The notes: a model not told the origin generated them from the sequence alone. A DNA stretch of 64,000 nt from Pseudomonas sp. B21-056 (GCF_026016325.1 NZ_CP087203.1:5146001-5210000); one strand, 5' to 3'; shown: positions 1 through 16,258, counted from the first letter of the stretch. A program made the numbers and translations.

Positions 1-3059
<3,059 letters not shown>

Positions 3060-3323
3060 CTTCGGGACAGCCTCGGGAAGGGGGTGTGCTTTGAGGCCGT
3101 GCATTCTAGCCTAAACCGTCGGCAACGGCACCCGAAACGGCACCTGCGATGCGGGCCGAATGTCGGTCTTTGCGGGAAAACCCTGGTCGAACGTCCGTTC
3201 CAATGTGCGTGGCGAGATTTTTTTGATCGGCACAAAACCCGCCGCACGCCGGCCGGCCTGTGTTGCAGACATGTTTTGCAACCGCTAGCAGACTGGCCTT
3301 TCGCTGTCGAGATATGGCGGTAA

Positions 3324-4808
<1,485 letters not shown>

Positions 4809-4841
4809 TAGCCCCACACCATCCTGATGCTGTGATGAATC

Positions 4842-4973
4842 TGTGGCGAGGGGATTTATCCCCGTTGGGCTGCGCAGCAGCCCCAAAGCACACAACTCAA
4901 TCTGCCTGACACACCGAGGCGCCAGGTTTTAGGGCTGCTGCGCAGCCCAGCGGGGATAAATCCCCCCGCCACA
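4842..4973. repeat. Long inverted repeat, TGTGGCGAGGGGATTTATCC family
   Basis: The left arm begins TGTGGCGAGGGGATTTATCC and is followed by GGGCTGCGCAGCAGCCC, itself a hairpin. The right arm is the near-perfect reverse complement, ending in GGGGATAAATCC...GCCACA. The spacer is about 30 bases. A second copy lies at 43830-43961. It sits just after mltF and before the pdxJ end, so it may fold at the 3' ends of these convergent transcripts. Confidence 0.85.
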
Positions 4974-5008
4974 ATAGATCGCAGCCATAATGGGGTTTTG
5001 TAGTGGGC

Positions 5009-5752
5009 TCAGGCTTTCGCGGCCGCCAGGATCAGCGCCTTCATCTCCGCCACCGCCGACTTGAACCCGACGAACAACGCATGGGCCACCAGCGCATGGC
5101 CGATGTTCAGTTCGTTGATGCCCTTGATGGCCGCCACGGCTTCGACGTTGTGGTAATGCAAACCATGGCCGGCGTTGACGATCAGGCCTTGGGCCAGGCC
5201 AAACGTGACACCGTCGGCCACCCGTTGCAGCTCATCGGCCACATCCGTGGGAGTCTCGGCATCGGCGTAGCGGCCGGTGTGCAACTCGATGGCCGGTGCG
5301 CCAACGCGCTTGGAGGCTTCGATCTGCCGTTCATCCGCATCGATGAACAGCGACACTTCGGCGCCGATTTTCGACAAGCGCTCCACCGCCGCCCTGATCC
5401 GCGCTTCCTGCCCCGCCACGTCCAGGCCGCCTTCGGTGGTCAGCTCCTGGCGCGTTTCCGGTACCAGGCAGATGTGCGCCGGGCGGATACGCTCGGCGAA
5501 TGCCATCATTTCTTCGGTCACGCCCATCTCGAAATTCATGCGGGTTTGCAGCACATCCTTGAGCAACAGCACGTCGCGCTCCTGGATATGGCGACGGTCT
5601 TCGCGCAGGTGCACGGTGATGCCATCGGCGCCCGCCTCTTCGGCGTCCAGTGCGGCCTTGACCGGATCCGGGTAGCGGGTACCGCGGGCCTGGCGCAGGG
5701 TGGCGACATGGTCGATGTTCACGCCGAGAAGAATGCGATTGCTGGTGCTCAC
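5009..5752 (-). CDS. pdxJ: Pyridoxine 5'-phosphate synthase
   Basis: Condenses 1-deoxy-D-xylulose 5-phosphate with 3-amino-2-oxopropyl phosphate, the ring-closing step of the DXP-dependent vitamin B6 pathway. The 247-residue TIM-barrel product begins [15 protein letters not shown] and contains [23 protein letters not shown] and [11 protein letters not shown] motifs of the family. I chose the GTG at 5752 because AAGGAG lies 8 bases upstream and the length matches PdxJ; a longer frame to 5794 adds 14 non-family residues. It ends the lepA-lepB-rnc-era-recO-pdxJ series and follows recO by 51 bases, so it is likely co-transcribed. Confidence 0.96.
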   Translation of the reverse strand: MSTSNRILLGVNIDHVATLRQARGTRYPDPVKAALDAEEAGADGITVHLREDRRHIQERDVLLLKDVLQTRMNFEMGVTEEMMAFAERIRPAHICLVPETRQELTTEGGLDVAGQEARIRAAVERLSKIGAEVSLFIDADERQIEASKRVGAPAIELHTGRYADAETPTDVADELQRVADGVTFGLAQGLIVNAGHGLHYHNVEAVAAIKGINELNIGHALVAHALFVGFKSAVAEMKALILAAAKA

Positions 5753-5803
5753 GAAAAGCGCTCCTTGAATGGACAGAGATTCGGCCCACAGCATACGGGT
5801 TGA

Positions 5804-6493
5804 TCAGGGCTTGCGAAACAGCTCGCGACTGACCAGCGGCTTGCCACCCAGGTGAACCGCCAGTGCCTGGCGCATCAGACGCTTGGCTGCGGACAAGGCG
5901 CCTGGCGCGCTCCAGTCGGCCTCGGCCATGGCCAGCAGCTCGACGCCATTGAACAAGCCGGGCTGCAGCAGGTAGACGCGCTCCAGGCCGGCGTCCACCT
6001 GCAAGCGATAAAGGCCATCGGCGGCAATGGGCTCGCCGTGCAGGTCGGCGTCCAGGGCGAAACCGTAGCCCAGGTCATCCAACAGCCGCCACTCGAAAGA
6101 TCGCAGCAGCGGCTCCAATGGCCGACCTTCAGCCAGGGCCAGCAGCGTCGCAGCATAGTGGTCGAAAACGGCGGGATGAGGATCTTCGGCGGGCAACAGG
6201 CGGATCAGCAGTTCATTGAGGTACAGGCCACTGAACAAGGCTTCGCCGTTGAGCCAGGCGGCGACCCCGTTGCTTTCCATGCGCCCGACATTCTTCAACT
6301 CGCCCCGCCCCCGGAATTCGACCTCCAGGGGCACGAACGGCCGCGCCAGCGTCCCGGCCTTGCCCCGCGCCCCGCGCAACACCGCCCGCAACCGCCCTTG
6401 CGGCGTGAGGAAATCCACCAGGGCGCTGCTTTCGCGGTAGGCGCGCGAGTGCAGGACGTAGGCGGATTGGGCGATGGGTTGGGTGCCGGACAT
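5804..6493 (-). CDS. recO: DNA repair protein RecO
   Basis: Recombination mediator of the RecFOR pathway that helps load RecA on SSB-coated single-stranded DNA. The 229-residue product has the N-terminal OB-fold segment ([20 protein letters not shown], then RGARGK) and the helical C-terminal region with the [15 protein letters not shown] stretch typical of RecO. ATG at 6493 is preferred. A TTG six codons upstream (6511) is possible, and neither start has a strong Shine-Dalgarno sequence. A REP pair separates it from era, so it may have its own expression level within the era-recO-pdxJ run. Confidence 0.94.
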   Translation of the reverse strand: MSGTQPIAQSAYVLHSRAYRESSALVDFLTPQGRLRAVLRGARGKAGTLARPFVPLEVEFRGRGELKNVGRMESNGVAAWLNGEALFSGLYLNELLIRLLPAEDPHPAVFDHYAATLLALAEGRPLEPLLRSFEWRLLDDLGYGFALDADLHGEPIAADGLYRLQVDAGLERVYLLQPGLFNGVELLAMAEADWSAPGALSAAKRLMRQALAVHLGGKPLVSRELFRKP

Positions 6494-6547
6494 GGGGAGA
6501 GCTGTTCTCAATGGCTAAACACAGTATGACTGACCACCACAAACCAC

Positions 6548-6636
6548 TGTGGGAGCGAGCCTGCTCGCGATGAGGGACTGATATTCAACACAGATGTTGA
6601 CTGACAGACCGCCATCGCGAGCAGGCTCGCTCCCAC
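6548..6636. repeat. REP pair (TGTGGGAGCGAGC family)
   Basis: Two inverted copies of the 24-base REP (TGTGGGAGCGAGCCTGCTCG then CGAT, and the reverse complement ending GCTCCCACA), separated by about 42 bases between recO and era. Each unit is itself an imperfect palindrome. Confidence 0.9.
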
Positions 6637-6661
6637 AAGGGAATGCATGTATCCAGGTGGA

Positions 6662-7564
6662 TCAGAGGTCGCCATAACCCAGCGAACGCAACGCCCGCTC
6701 GTCATCCGACCAACCGCCCTTCACCTTGACCCACAGGTTGAGCATGATCTTGGAGTCGAACAGCAGCTCCATGTCCTTGCGCGCCTCGGTGCCGATGCGC
6801 TTGATGCGCTCGCCCTTGTCGCCAATGATGATTTTCTTCTGGCCGTCACGTTCGACGAGGATCAGCGCGTGGATGTGCAGGGTCTTCCCCTGTTGCTTGA
6901 ACTCTTCGATTTCCACGGTGATCTGGTATGGCAGCTCGGCGCCGAGCTGACGCATGATTTTCTCGCGCACCAGTTCTGCGGCGAGGAAACGGCTGCTGCG
7001 GTCGGTGATCTGGTCTTCGGGGAAGAAGTGATCGTTTTCCGGCAGGTGCTCGGCAATCACCCGCTCCAGCGCGTCGAGGTTATGACCGTGCTGGGCCGAG
7101 ATCGGGATGATCTGGGCGTTGGGCAGCTGTTCCTGCAACCAGGTCAGGTGCGGCATCAGCTCGGCCTTGTCCTCGATGCGGTCGGTCTTGTTCAGCGCCA
7201 CGATCAGCGGGCCGGTCACGTACTGGACGCGTTCGAGGACCATCTGGTCTTCTTCGGTCCACTTGGTGCGGTCGACCACGAAGATCACCACGTCGACGTC
7301 TTTCAACGCCGCCGAAGCGGTCTTGTTCATGTAGCGGTTCAGGGCCTTTTCGCCACCCTTGTGCATGCCCGGGGTGTCGACGTAGATCGCCTGCACCTCG
7401 CCCTCGGTCTTGATACCCAGCATGTTGTGGCGGGTGGTCTGGGGCTTGCGCGAGGTGATCGCCAGTTTCTGGCCCAGGATATGGTTCAGCAAGGTGGACT
7501 TGCCCACGTTCGGCCGGCCGACAATGGCGACATAGCCGCAACGGGTAACGGTTGTATCAGTCAT
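6662..7564 (-). CDS. era: GTPase Era
   Basis: Essential small GTPase that binds the 3' end of 16S rRNA and assists 30S ribosome assembly. The 300-residue product shows G1 [10 protein letters not shown]3 DTPGMH, G4 NKTD and a G5 SA motif, followed by a KH RNA-binding domain with [14 protein letters not shown]. The ATG at 7564 overlaps the rnc stop by 8 bases; another ATG two codons upstream (7570) is also possible. The tight overlap implies translational coupling with rnc, the classical rnc-era arrangement. Confidence 0.97.
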   Translation of the reverse strand: MTDTTVTRCGYVAIVGRPNVGKSTLLNHILGQKLAITSRKPQTTRHNMLGIKTEGEVQAIYVDTPGMHKGGEKALNRYMNKTASAALKDVDVVIFVVDRTKWTEEDQMVLERVQYVTGPLIVALNKTDRIEDKAELMPHLTWLQEQLPNAQIIPISAQHGHNLDALERVIAEHLPENDHFFPEDQITDRSSRFLAAELVREKIMRQLGAELPYQITVEIEEFKQQGKTLHIHALILVERDGQKKIIIGDKGERIKRIGTEARKDMELLFDSKIMLNLWVKVKGGWSDDERALRSLGYGDL

Positions 7565-8246
7565 TGCCATTCTCCACGCCCAGGGCGATCAATGCTGCGG
7601 CGGCCGCCACCTGTTCGGCGATACGACGGCTCACGCCCTGGCCACGGCTTTTTTCATTCAATAGGACCACTTCGCATTCGACGAAGAAGGTTCGGCAGTG
7701 CGGCTCGCCCTGGATGTCCACGACTTCGTAGCGCGGCAGCTCGCAACTGCGCGATTGCAGGAATTCCTGCAAACGGGTTTTCGGATCCTTGTTGGTGTCC
7801 ACCAGCGTCAGGCTGTCGATTTCGGAGGTCAGCCAGGCCAGCACGCGCTCGCGGGCCTTTTCCATGCCCGAATCCAGGTAGATCGCACCGATCAGGGCTT
7901 CCAGGGCGTCGGCCAGAATCGACTCACGACGAAAACCGCCGCTTTTCAGTTCACCGGAGCCCAGGCGCAGGTAGTCGCCCAGGTCGAAACCACGGGCCAG
8001 TACAGCCAGGGTCTCACCTTTTACCAATCGCGCGCGCAGACGCGACAACTGGCCTTCGCGGGCCAGCGGGAAGCGCTCGAACAGCGCCTCGCCGGCGACG
8101 AAATTGAGGATGGCATCACCGAGGAATTCCAGGCGCTCGTTGTTGCGCCCGGCAAAACTGCGGTGAGTGAGGGCCAGGAGCATCAGCTCCGGGTCCTTGA
8201 AGGTGTAGCCGAGCTGACGCTCGAGGCGGCTTAGAGAAACGCTCAC
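7557..8246 (-). CDS. rnc: Ribonuclease III
   Basis: Double-strand-specific endoribonuclease that processes rRNA precursors and many mRNAs. The 229-residue product has the signature [13 protein letters not shown] with metal-binding Glu40 and Asp44, a second acidic cluster in [14 protein letters not shown], and a C-terminal double-stranded RNA-binding domain (about 155-225). The start is GTG at 8246, overlapping by a few bases the stop of a small upstream ORF that sits where DUF4845 is expected. It is followed directly by era. Confidence 0.97.
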   Translation of the reverse strand: MSVSLSRLERQLGYTFKDPELMLLALTHRSFAGRNNERLEFLGDAILNFVAGEALFERFPLAREGQLSRLRARLVKGETLAVLARGFDLGDYLRLGSGELKSGGFRRESILADALEALIGAIYLDSGMEKARERVLAWLTSEIDSLTLVDTNKDPKTRLQEFLQSRSCELPRYEVVDIQGEPHCRTFFVECEVVLLNEKSRGQGVSRRIAEQVAAAAALIALGVENGND

Positions 8247-8383
8247 GGTTTACCCACGCTGAGTTCGTGGCTGGATTCCACCGCCAGGTCGGCAACGTGC
8301 CGTTGGCTTGGGACAATTAACGCTGTGTTCAAAAATGACGTCCTGACTATCGTTGGCGCCTTGTGCAGGCTCCAGAAATGCAT
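8243..8383 (-). pseudogene. Short ORF, probable remnant of the DUF4845 gene
   Basis: A 46-codon frame (MHFWSLHKAPTIVRTSFLNT... ending in [16 protein letters not shown]) lies between lepB and rnc, with its TGA overlapping the rnc GTG. In the pseudomonads I know, an approximately 120-residue DUF4845 membrane protein sits here. From memory its tail reads like DLVVKFDKEFRVRMP, and the last 15 residues here match at about six positions. There is no room for the N-terminal membrane segment, because lepB ends at 8415. I infer a truncated gene, kept perhaps for translational coupling to rnc. The match is weak and the ORF could instead be fortuitous. Confidence 0.4.
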
Positions 8384-8408
8384 TCGGCGCTGTGTTCAAC
8401 AGCGCCGT
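8384..8408 (-). other. Hairpin after lepB
   Basis: On the minus strand CGGCGCTGT and ACAGCGCCG form a 9-base-pair stem around a 5-base loop, a few bases after the lepB stop. No T-run follows, so it is more likely an mRNA-processing or stabilising hairpin than a full terminator. Confidence 0.5.
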
Positions 8409-8414
8409 GTGTGT

Positions 8415-9269
8415 TTACTTGATCAGGCCAACCCGCGAGAAGTTCGGCAGGTGGCCGAGTTTGGGTTCCGGCCAGCTCATCCAGACCGCGAAGGCCTTGC
8501 CGACGATATTCCGGTCGGGGACCATGCCCAGCATGTCCTTGGGAATGTTCGGATCATCCCAGTAACGGCTGTCGTTGGAGTTGTCGCGGTTGTCACCCAT
8601 CATGAAATAGTGCCCGGCCGGCACGGTCCACGAATGATCCGGCGTGGCACGGTAGCGGCTCATTTCCTTGCGGATCAGGTGCTCGACCTCGCCGAGTTTT
8701 TCCCGATAGAGCTCGGCGCTGCCCAGGGTACCCGGCTCGGAGCCGAGCAGTTGTTCGGCTACCAGTTCGCCATTCACGTACAGACGCTTGTCGGCGGTGT
8801 AGCGGATCTTGTCGCCCGGCAGGCCGACCACGCGCTTGATGTAGTTGACGTTAGGGTCGCTGGGGAAGCGGAACACCATTACGTCGCCGCGTTGCGGGTC
8901 ACCCACCTCGATGACTTTCTGATCGATCACCGGCAGGCGGATCCCGTAGGAGAACTTGTTCACCAGGATGAAATCGCCCACGTCCAGGGTCGGCTTCATC
9001 GAGCCGGACGGGATCTGGAACGGCTCAACCAGGAACGAGCGCAGCACCAGCACGATGAACAGCACCGGAAAGAACGACTTGCCGTATTCGACCAGCAGCG
9101 GTTCCTTGTTGAGCTTCTCGACCACCACACCATCAGGCTGGCTGACGCTGCCCTGATAGGAGGCGATGGCCGCCCGGCGCCGAGGCGCCAGGAACAACAG
9201 ATCAAGCAACGCCAACAGACCGCAGACAAACACGGCGATAACCAGCAACAGCGGGAAATTTAGCGACAT
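8415..9269 (-). CDS. lepB: Signal peptidase I
   Basis: Inner-membrane serine protease that removes signal peptides from exported proteins. The 284-residue product has two N-terminal membrane segments (about 5-28 and 62-80) and the catalytic Ser90 in SGSMKPTL with Lys145 in YIKRVVGLPGDKI, the same numbering as the E. coli Ser/Lys dyad. The C-terminal GDNRDNSNDSRYWG-like block is present (GDNRDNSNDSRYWDDPNIP). It starts 5 bases after the lepA stop, so the two are surely one transcript. The downstream DUF4845 gene appears broken. Confidence 0.97.
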   Translation of the reverse strand: MSLNFPLLLVIAVFVCGLLALLDLLFLAPRRRAAIASYQGSVSQPDGVVVEKLNKEPLLVEYGKSFFPVLFIVLVLRSFLVEPFQIPSGSMKPTLDVGDFILVNKFSYGIRLPVIDQKVIEVGDPQRGDVMVFRFPSDPNVNYIKRVVGLPGDKIRYTADKRLYVNGELVAEQLLGSEPGTLGSAELYREKLGEVEHLIRKEMSRYRATPDHSWTVPAGHYFMMGDNRDNSNDSRYWDDPNIPKDMLGMVPDRNIVGKAFAVWMSWPEPKLGHLPNFSRVGLIK

Positions 9270-9274
9270 AGGAC

Positions 9275-11074
9275 CTAACTATCCAACCTGAGCACCGCAA
9301 GGAAGGCTTCCTGTGGAATCTCCACGTTGCCGACCTGCTTCATGCGTTTTTTACCGGCCTTCTGCTTTTCCAACAGCTTGCGCTTACGGCTGACGTCGCC
9401 GCCGTAGCATTTGGCCAATACGTTCTTTCTGAGCGCCTTGACGGTTGTGCGCGCCACAATCTGCCCGCCAATGGCGGCCTGGATTGCCACGTCGAACATC
9501 TGCCGCGGAATCAGTTCCTTCATCTTCTCGGTCAATGCACGACCTTTGTAGTGCGCGTTGTCACGGTGCACGATCAATGCCAGGGCATCGACCTTCTCAC
9601 CGTTGATCAGCACATCCAGCTTCACCAGATTAGCCGATTGGTAACGATCGAAATGATAGTCCAGCGAAGCATAGCCGCGACTGGTGGATTTCAAGCGATC
9701 GAAGAAGTCCAGCACCACTTCGTTCATCGGCAGGTCGTAGGTCACCTGGACTTGCGAGCCGAGGAACAGCATGTCGTGCTGCACGCCGCGCTTCTCGATG
9801 CACAGGGTAATGACGTTGCCCAGGTGCTCTTGAGGCACAAGGATGTTGGCCCGCACGATCGGTTCGCGCATGTCTTCGATGGCCGACAGGTCCGGCAGCT
9901 TGGACGGGTTGTCGACGTAGATGGTTTCACCGCTCTTGAGCAGCAGCTCGAAGATTACCGTCGGCGCCGTGGTGATCAGGTCCAGGTCGTACTCGCGCTC
10001 CAGGCGCTCCTGGATGATTTCCATGTGCAGCATGCCCAGGAACCCGCAACGGAAGCCGAAGCCCAGGGCGTCGGAGCTTTCCGGGGTGTACTGCAACGAC
10101 GAGTCGTTCAGGGTCAGCTTCTGCAGGGCTTCGCGGAAATCCTCGAAGTCGTCGGAACTGACCGGGAACAGGCCGGCGTAGACCTGCGGCTGGATACGCT
10201 TGAAACCTGGCAGCACATCGACGTCGGGGGTGGAACTCAGGGTCAGGGTGTCGCCGACCGGCGCCCCGTGGATGTCCTTGATGCCGGCGATGATGAAGCC
10301 CACTTCACCGGCCTTGAGGTCGGCGGTGGCAGTGTGTTTCGGGTTGAATACACCGACGCTGTCCACCAGGTGGACCTTGCCGGTGGACTTGACCAGGATC
10401 TTGTCGCCCTTCTTCACGCGGCCATGGCGCACGCGAACCAGGGAAACCACGCCCAGGTAGTTGTCGAACCAGGAGTCGATGATCAACGCTTGCAGCGGAT
10501 CTTCGATGTTGCCGGTCGGCGCGGGAATGGTGGTGACCAGGCGCTCGAGCACTTCATCCACGCCCAGGCCGGTCTTGGCACTGCAGGTGACCGCGTCGGT
10601 GGCATCGATACCGATGATCTTCTCGATCTCTTCCTTGACGCGCTCCGGCTCGGCCTGGGGCAGGTCGATCTTGTTCAGCACCGGCATGACTTCCAGGCCC
10701 TGCTCGATGGCCGTGTAGCAGTTGGCAACCGATTGAGCCTCGACACCCTGGCCGGCATCGACCACCAGCAGCGCACCTTCACAGGCCGCCAGGGATCGGC
10801 TGACTTCGTAGGTGAAGTCGACGTGGCCCGGGGTGTCAATGAAGTTCAGCTGGTAGGTGACGCCGTCGCGGGCCTTGTAATAGAGGGTGACGCTGTGGGC
10901 CTTGATGGTAATCCCGCGTTCACGCTCGAGGTCCATGGAGTCCAGGACCTGGGCTTCCATCTCACGCTCGGTCAGGCCGCCGCACATCTGGATGAAGCGA
11001 TCAGCCAGCGTCGACTTGCCATGGTCAATGTGGGCGATGATGGAGAAATTGCGGATATGACTCAAATCACTCAC
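9275..11074 (-). CDS. lepA: Elongation factor 4 (back-translocase)
   Basis: Ribosome-associated GTPase related to EF-G, which remodels stalled or post-translocation ribosomes. The 599-residue product shows G1 AHIDHGKST, the switch [11 protein letters not shown]3 DTPGHVDF, G4 [11 protein letters not shown]-like domains III and V, and the family-specific C-terminus with [19 protein letters not shown]. It heads the lepA-lepB-rnc-era-recO-pdxJ series. In P. aeruginosa the gene upstream is mucD; here it is lptG, separated by a large inverted repeat. Confidence 0.98.
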   Translation of the reverse strand: MSDLSHIRNFSIIAHIDHGKSTLADRFIQMCGGLTEREMEAQVLDSMDLERERGITIKAHSVTLYYKARDGVTYQLNFIDTPGHVDFTYEVSRSLAACEGALLVVDAGQGVEAQSVANCYTAIEQGLEVMPVLNKIDLPQAEPERVKEEIEKIIGIDATDAVTCSAKTGLGVDEVLERLVTTIPAPTGNIEDPLQALIIDSWFDNYLGVVSLVRVRHGRVKKGDKILVKSTGKVHLVDSVGVFNPKHTATADLKAGEVGFIIAGIKDIHGAPVGDTLTLSSTPDVDVLPGFKRIQPQVYAGLFPVSSDDFEDFREALQKLTLNDSSLQYTPESSDALGFGFRCGFLGMLHMEIIQERLEREYDLDLITTAPTVIFELLLKSGETIYVDNPSKLPDLSAIEDMREPIVRANILVPQEHLGNVITLCIEKRGVQHDMLFLGSQVQVTYDLPMNEVVLDFFDRLKSTSRGYASLDYHFDRYQSANLVKLDVLINGEKVDALALIVHRDNAHYKGRALTEKMKELIPRQMFDVAIQAAIGGQIVARTTVKALRKNVLAKCYGGDVSRKRKLLEKQKAGKKRMKQVGNVEIPQEAFLAVLRLDS

Positions 11075-11194
11075 GGATCAACACTCAAAAAGGCTGCAGG
11101 CAAGGCCCGCCGAAAAATAGCCGGGAATTGTACCTGATACAGCGCGCAAGCGTCACGTTTGCCTGTCGATGAGAGTTTTTCGGCGCTGGGCTGC

Positions 11195-11298
11195 GTAGGA
11201 GCTGTCGAGCGAAGCGAGGCTGCGATCTTTTGCTCTTTCGCTTGAAACTCAAGCGTCAGTGGAAAGATCGCAGCCTCGCTTCGCTCGACAGCTCCTAC
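11195..11298. repeat. Inverted repeat, GTAGGAGCTGTCGAGCGAAG family
   Basis: Arms of roughly 35 bases (GTAGGAGCTGTCGAGCGAAG then CGAGGCTGCGATCTTT, and the reverse complement) flank about 30 bases. It occupies the 255-base gap between lepA and lptG, and I see no gene there. It differs in sequence from the REP copies elsewhere in the window. Confidence 0.85.
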
Positions 11299-11329
11299 AG
11301 GGCCCAGCAGCCATGCCTTCGCCTTCCGA

Positions 11330-12391
11330 TCAACCAGCCCGGCGCAGCAGCCAGAGCCCGGCCAATGCACAGACACCGGCCGGTACCAGCACCGCAAACA
11401 GCGGCGAGAAACCGAACACCAGGCTCGATGGCCCCAGCAGATCCTGGGCGATGCGGAAGGTGAAGCCCACCAGCACGCCGGTAAACACCCGCTGACCGAG
11501 GGTTACCGAACGCAGTGGACCAAAGATGAAGGAGATGGCCATCAGCACCAGGGCGGCGGTGACCAGCGGCTGCAACACCTTGACCCAAAAAGCCAGCCAA
11601 TAGCGACCGTTGTTCAGGCCCTGCTCGCCCAGGTAGTGAATGTATCCCCACAGGCCGGTGATCGACAGGGATTCCGGCGCCATCACCACGGTGCTGAGCA
11701 ACTGCGGGCTGATCGCTACATCCCAACGTTCCTGCGGGGTCGCGACCACCTCGGTATTCTTTTCATGGAACAGGGTGGTGGTGACATCGCTCAGTTGCCA
11801 ATGGTCCTCGGCAAACTCGGCGCGCTTGGCGAAGCTCGACGAGAGCATGTGTCGTTGTTCGTCGAAGCGATACCGGGTCACGCCATAGAGGATACCGTTG
11901 GGCTGGACCGAGTTGATGTGGATGAACTCATCGCCCTGGCGGTGCCAGAGGCCATGCTTGGCGCTTTGCGCGTCGCCGCCGCCCTGGGCCAGGGAACGGT
12001 TGGCCTGGGCGGTGTTCTCGGTAGCCGGGGCGATGTATTCGCCAATCATCAAACCCACCAGCATCAACACCAGCATCGGCTTCATTACCGCCCAGACGAT
12101 CCGACCAATGGAAACGCCAGCGGCACGCATGATGGTCAGCTCGCTGTTACTGGCCAGGCTGCCCAGGCCGATCAGGCAACCGATCAGCGCAGCCATCGGC
12201 AGCATGTCGTACAGGCGCCGCGGCGCGGTCAGCAGCACATAGCTCGCCACATCCACCAGGGTATAGGTATCGCTGACGTCGCTCATTTCATCGATGAAGG
12301 CAAACAGGGTCGCCAGGCCGAGGATGATCCCCAGCACCGCGAGGATCGCAATGAAGACGCTGCTGCCGATGTAGCGATCGAGTTTAACCAC
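11330..12391 (-). CDS. lptG: LPS export system permease LptG
   Basis: One of two permease subunits of the LptB2FG ABC transporter that extracts lipopolysaccharide from the inner membrane and feeds the Lpt bridge. The 353-residue product begins VKLDRYIGSSVF and has about three N-terminal membrane helices, a periplasmic beta-jellyroll (about 130-260) and three C-terminal helices. It starts with GTG at 12391 and overlaps the lptF stop by 8 bases, so it is translationally coupled. The SNSELTIMRAAGVS coupling-helix segment is typical of the YjgP/YjgQ family. Confidence 0.95.
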   Translation of the reverse strand: MVKLDRYIGSSVFIAILAVLGIILGLATLFAFIDEMSDVSDTYTLVDVASYVLLTAPRRLYDMLPMAALIGCLIGLGSLASNSELTIMRAAGVSIGRIVWAVMKPMLVLMLVGLMIGEYIAPATENTAQANRSLAQGGGDAQSAKHGLWHRQGDEFIHINSVQPNGILYGVTRYRFDEQRHMLSSSFAKRAEFAEDHWQLSDVTTTLFHEKNTEVVATPQERWDVAISPQLLSTVVMAPESLSITGLWGYIHYLGEQGLNNGRYWLAFWVKVLQPLVTAALVLMAISFIFGPLRSVTLGQRVFTGVLVGFTFRIAQDLLGPSSLVFGFSPLFAVLVPAGVCALAGLWLLRRAG

Positions 12392-13505
12392 GGGCCACCT
12401 CCAGCGCGCTGCGGCGGCTCGCCAGTTTCAGGCGCAGCGGCTCCCAGTAGAGCAGCCCTAGACCGATGGCCAGGAAAATCGAATGCACCCACCACAGGCC
12501 CAATGCCGGCGGGATCTTGCCTTTTTCCAGGGCGCTGCGGGCGGTGATGAGAATGGTCAGGTAAGCCATATACAGGAGAATCGCCGGGAGCAGCTTGAGG
12601 AAACGGCCCTGGCGCGGGTTGACCCGGGCCAGCGGGACCGCCATGAGGGTCACGATGAACACCAGCAGCGGCAGCGACAGACGCCATTGCAGCTCGGTGC
12701 GCGTGCGGATGTCATCATTGCCCAGCAGGCTCGCGGTTGGCATCGCGTCGCGGTCTGTCACTTCTTCGCTGGCTTCGGGCTTGGGCAGCAGCACGCCATA
12801 GGTGTCGTACTTGATGGCCCGGTAATCGGCCTGTCCCGGCTTGCCGTCGTAGCGATAGCCGTTTTCGAGGATCAGGTAGCGGTTGCCGTCGGGATTGATT
12901 TCCTGGCGCCCCTTCTCGGCCACCAGCACGGAAATGCCGCGATCCTTCTTCGTGTCGGACGACAGGTTCTTTTGCGTGATGAAGACGCCGGCGAGGTCGA
13001 CCCGGTCATCCGAAAGCTGTTCGGTGTAGGTGACGCGCGTACCGTCGCGCAAGGCCTGGAAGCGCCCCGGCACCAGGGTGTCGAACTCGGTCAGGGCGTC
13101 CTGCTGGTTGATCAGCAACTGGAACTGGTTGGCTCCCTGGGGTGCCAGGCTCAGGCTCAGCCAGGCCACCACCAACGCCACCAGCGTTGCCGGGAACAGG
13201 GTGATGCGAAACAGGCGCTGCTGACTCATGCCGGTGGCCGACAGGACGGTCATTTCACTGTCCAAGTACAGGCGACCATAGGCCAGCAGGATGCCGAGAA
13301 ACAGGCCCAGCGGCAGGATCAGTTGCAGGAAGCCTGGCAGGCGGAACCCCATGATCAGGAACAGGGAGCCTGGGTCCAGCGCGCCCGAAGCGGCCTGGGC
13401 AAGGTATTTGATGAAGCGCCCGCTCATGATGATGACCAGCAGCACGGCACTGACCGCGCTCAGGGTCAGCAGGACTTCGCGGGATAGATATCGAAAGACG
13501 ATCAA
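12384..13505 (-). CDS. lptF: LPS export system permease LptF
   Basis: Partner permease of LptG in the LptB2FG lipopolysaccharide extractor. The 373-residue product begins (M)IVFRYLSREVLLTL and carries paired membrane-helix blocks around a periplasmic domain; DSEMTVLSATGMS is the cytoplasmic coupling segment. I place the start at TTG 13505, because GGAG lies 7 bases upstream and the family begins IVFRYL. A GTG three codons earlier (13514) has GGAG only a base or two away. Transcribed with lptG and divergent from pepA. Confidence 0.94.
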   Translation of the reverse strand: MIVFRYLSREVLLTLSAVSAVLLVIIMSGRFIKYLAQAASGALDPGSLFLIMGFRLPGFLQLILPLGLFLGILLAYGRLYLDSEMTVLSATGMSQQRLFRITLFPATLVALVVAWLSLSLAPQGANQFQLLINQQDALTEFDTLVPGRFQALRDGTRVTYTEQLSDDRVDLAGVFITQKNLSSDTKKDRGISVLVAEKGRQEINPDGNRYLILENGYRYDGKPGQADYRAIKYDTYGVLLPKPEASEEVTDRDAMPTASLLGNDDIRTRTELQWRLSLPLLVFIVTLMAVPLARVNPRQGRFLKLLPAILLYMAYLTILITARSALEKGKIPPALGLWWVHSIFLAIGLGLLYWEPLRLKLASRRSALEVARG

Positions 13506-15282
<1,777 letters not shown>

Positions 15283-15342
15283 CAACCATGACCGCCGATG
15301 GCGTCGTCTGCGAGCGGCGTCACCGGCGGTTCAGGAACTGCA

Positions 15343-15771
15343 ATGACCAAAGTCGATTTCTATATCCTGCCCAGCGCCGATCCGTCGGCGCGGCTGGATT
15401 TTGCCTGCAAGCTCACGGAAAAGGCCTGGCGCATGGGTCACCGCATCTACCTGCATTGCAGCGATGCCGCCCAGCGCGAGGCGCTTGATGCGCGCCTATG
15501 GGCATTCAAGGGCGAAAGCTTCGTGCCCCATGGCCCGGCCGAAAGCGAACCCGAAGGGCTGATCGTGCTTGGGTTGGGCGATGACTGCGGTCAGCACCAG
15601 GACCTGCTGGTCAACCTCGATCTGAAAGTACCAGCCTTCGCCCCGCGCTTCGCCCGTGTGGCGGAAGTGGTGGTGGAGGACCCGGCCATCCGGCAAGCCG
15701 CGCGGGAGAGTTTCCGTTTCTACCGCGAACAGGGCTATCCTCTGCAAGACCACCGTTTACAGCGACTCTGA
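15343..15771 (+). CDS. holC: DNA polymerase III chi subunit
   Basis: Clamp-loader accessory subunit that links the replisome to SSB. The 142-residue product begins MTKVDFYILPSADPSARLDF and retains the family pattern (CKLTEKAWRMGHRIYLHC, then LWAF...SFVPHG). The start at ATG 15343 matches the family. It lies between pepA and a small conserved gene, then valS, so probably one transcript. Confidence 0.95.
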   Translation: MTKVDFYILPSADPSARLDFACKLTEKAWRMGHRIYLHCSDAAQREALDARLWAFKGESFVPHGPAESEPEGLIVLGLGDDCGQHQDLLVNLDLKVPAFAPRFARVAEVVVEDPAIRQAARESFRFYREQGYPLQDHRLQRL

Positions 15772-15778
15772 GCCTACG

Positions 15779-16144
15779 ATGGATACTCCGAAACCACCGC
15801 AAAAGCCTCCACACCTGCTGGATGACCTCGAGTCGATCCGCCAGTTGCTCGGTGACGACACCCTGCAACCGCCGCTGCTGACCGACACCGTCGTGCATGA
15901 GCCGGTGCACGAAGAACAGATCCCCCTGCTGTTCGAGCCGATCACCGGCCAGCCCGAACCCAAGCCGGCGCCCAAGGCCGAACCCAAAGGCCCCGACGCC
16001 CTGCTGCACCTGGACAGCGAATTGCGCGCCGCCGCGCAGTTGATCATGCAGGACGTCATCGACGACTTCGCGCCGCACATCGAGACCGAGATCAAGCGTC
16101 GACTGGATGCCAGGATGGAGCGGCTGCTGAGTCAGTACGAGTAA
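15779..16144 (+). CDS. Hypothetical protein between holC and valS
   Basis: A 121-residue acidic protein beginning MDTPKPPQKPPHLLDDLESI. The first 80 residues are rich in proline, lysine and glutamate and look disordered (PEPKPAPKAEPKGPD). The C-terminal 45 residues look helical (AAQLIMQDVIDDFAPHIETE, then KRRLDARMERLL). It starts 8 bases after the holC stop. A gene of this kind occupies the same slot in other pseudomonads (holC-hyp-valS), but I know no function. Its context suggests, without proof, a link to the replisome. Confidence 0.85.
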   Translation: MDTPKPPQKPPHLLDDLESIRQLLGDDTLQPPLLTDTVVHEPVHEEQIPLLFEPITGQPEPKPAPKAEPKGPDALLHLDSELRAAAQLIMQDVIDDFAPHIETEIKRRLDARMERLLSQYE

Positions 16145-16168
16145 AGTCTGACTGAACACTGATCACCC

Positions 16169-16258
16169 TGTGGGAGCGAGCCTGCTCGCGATAGCGGCGG
16201 GTCAGCTGGCATCAATGTCGAATGTGCAACCGTCATCGCGAGCAGGCTCGCTCCCACA
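16169..16258. repeat. REP pair (TGTGGGAGCGAGC family)
   Basis: Inverted pair of 24-base REP units, 42 bases apart, in the gap between the hypothetical gene and valS. Confidence 0.9.
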
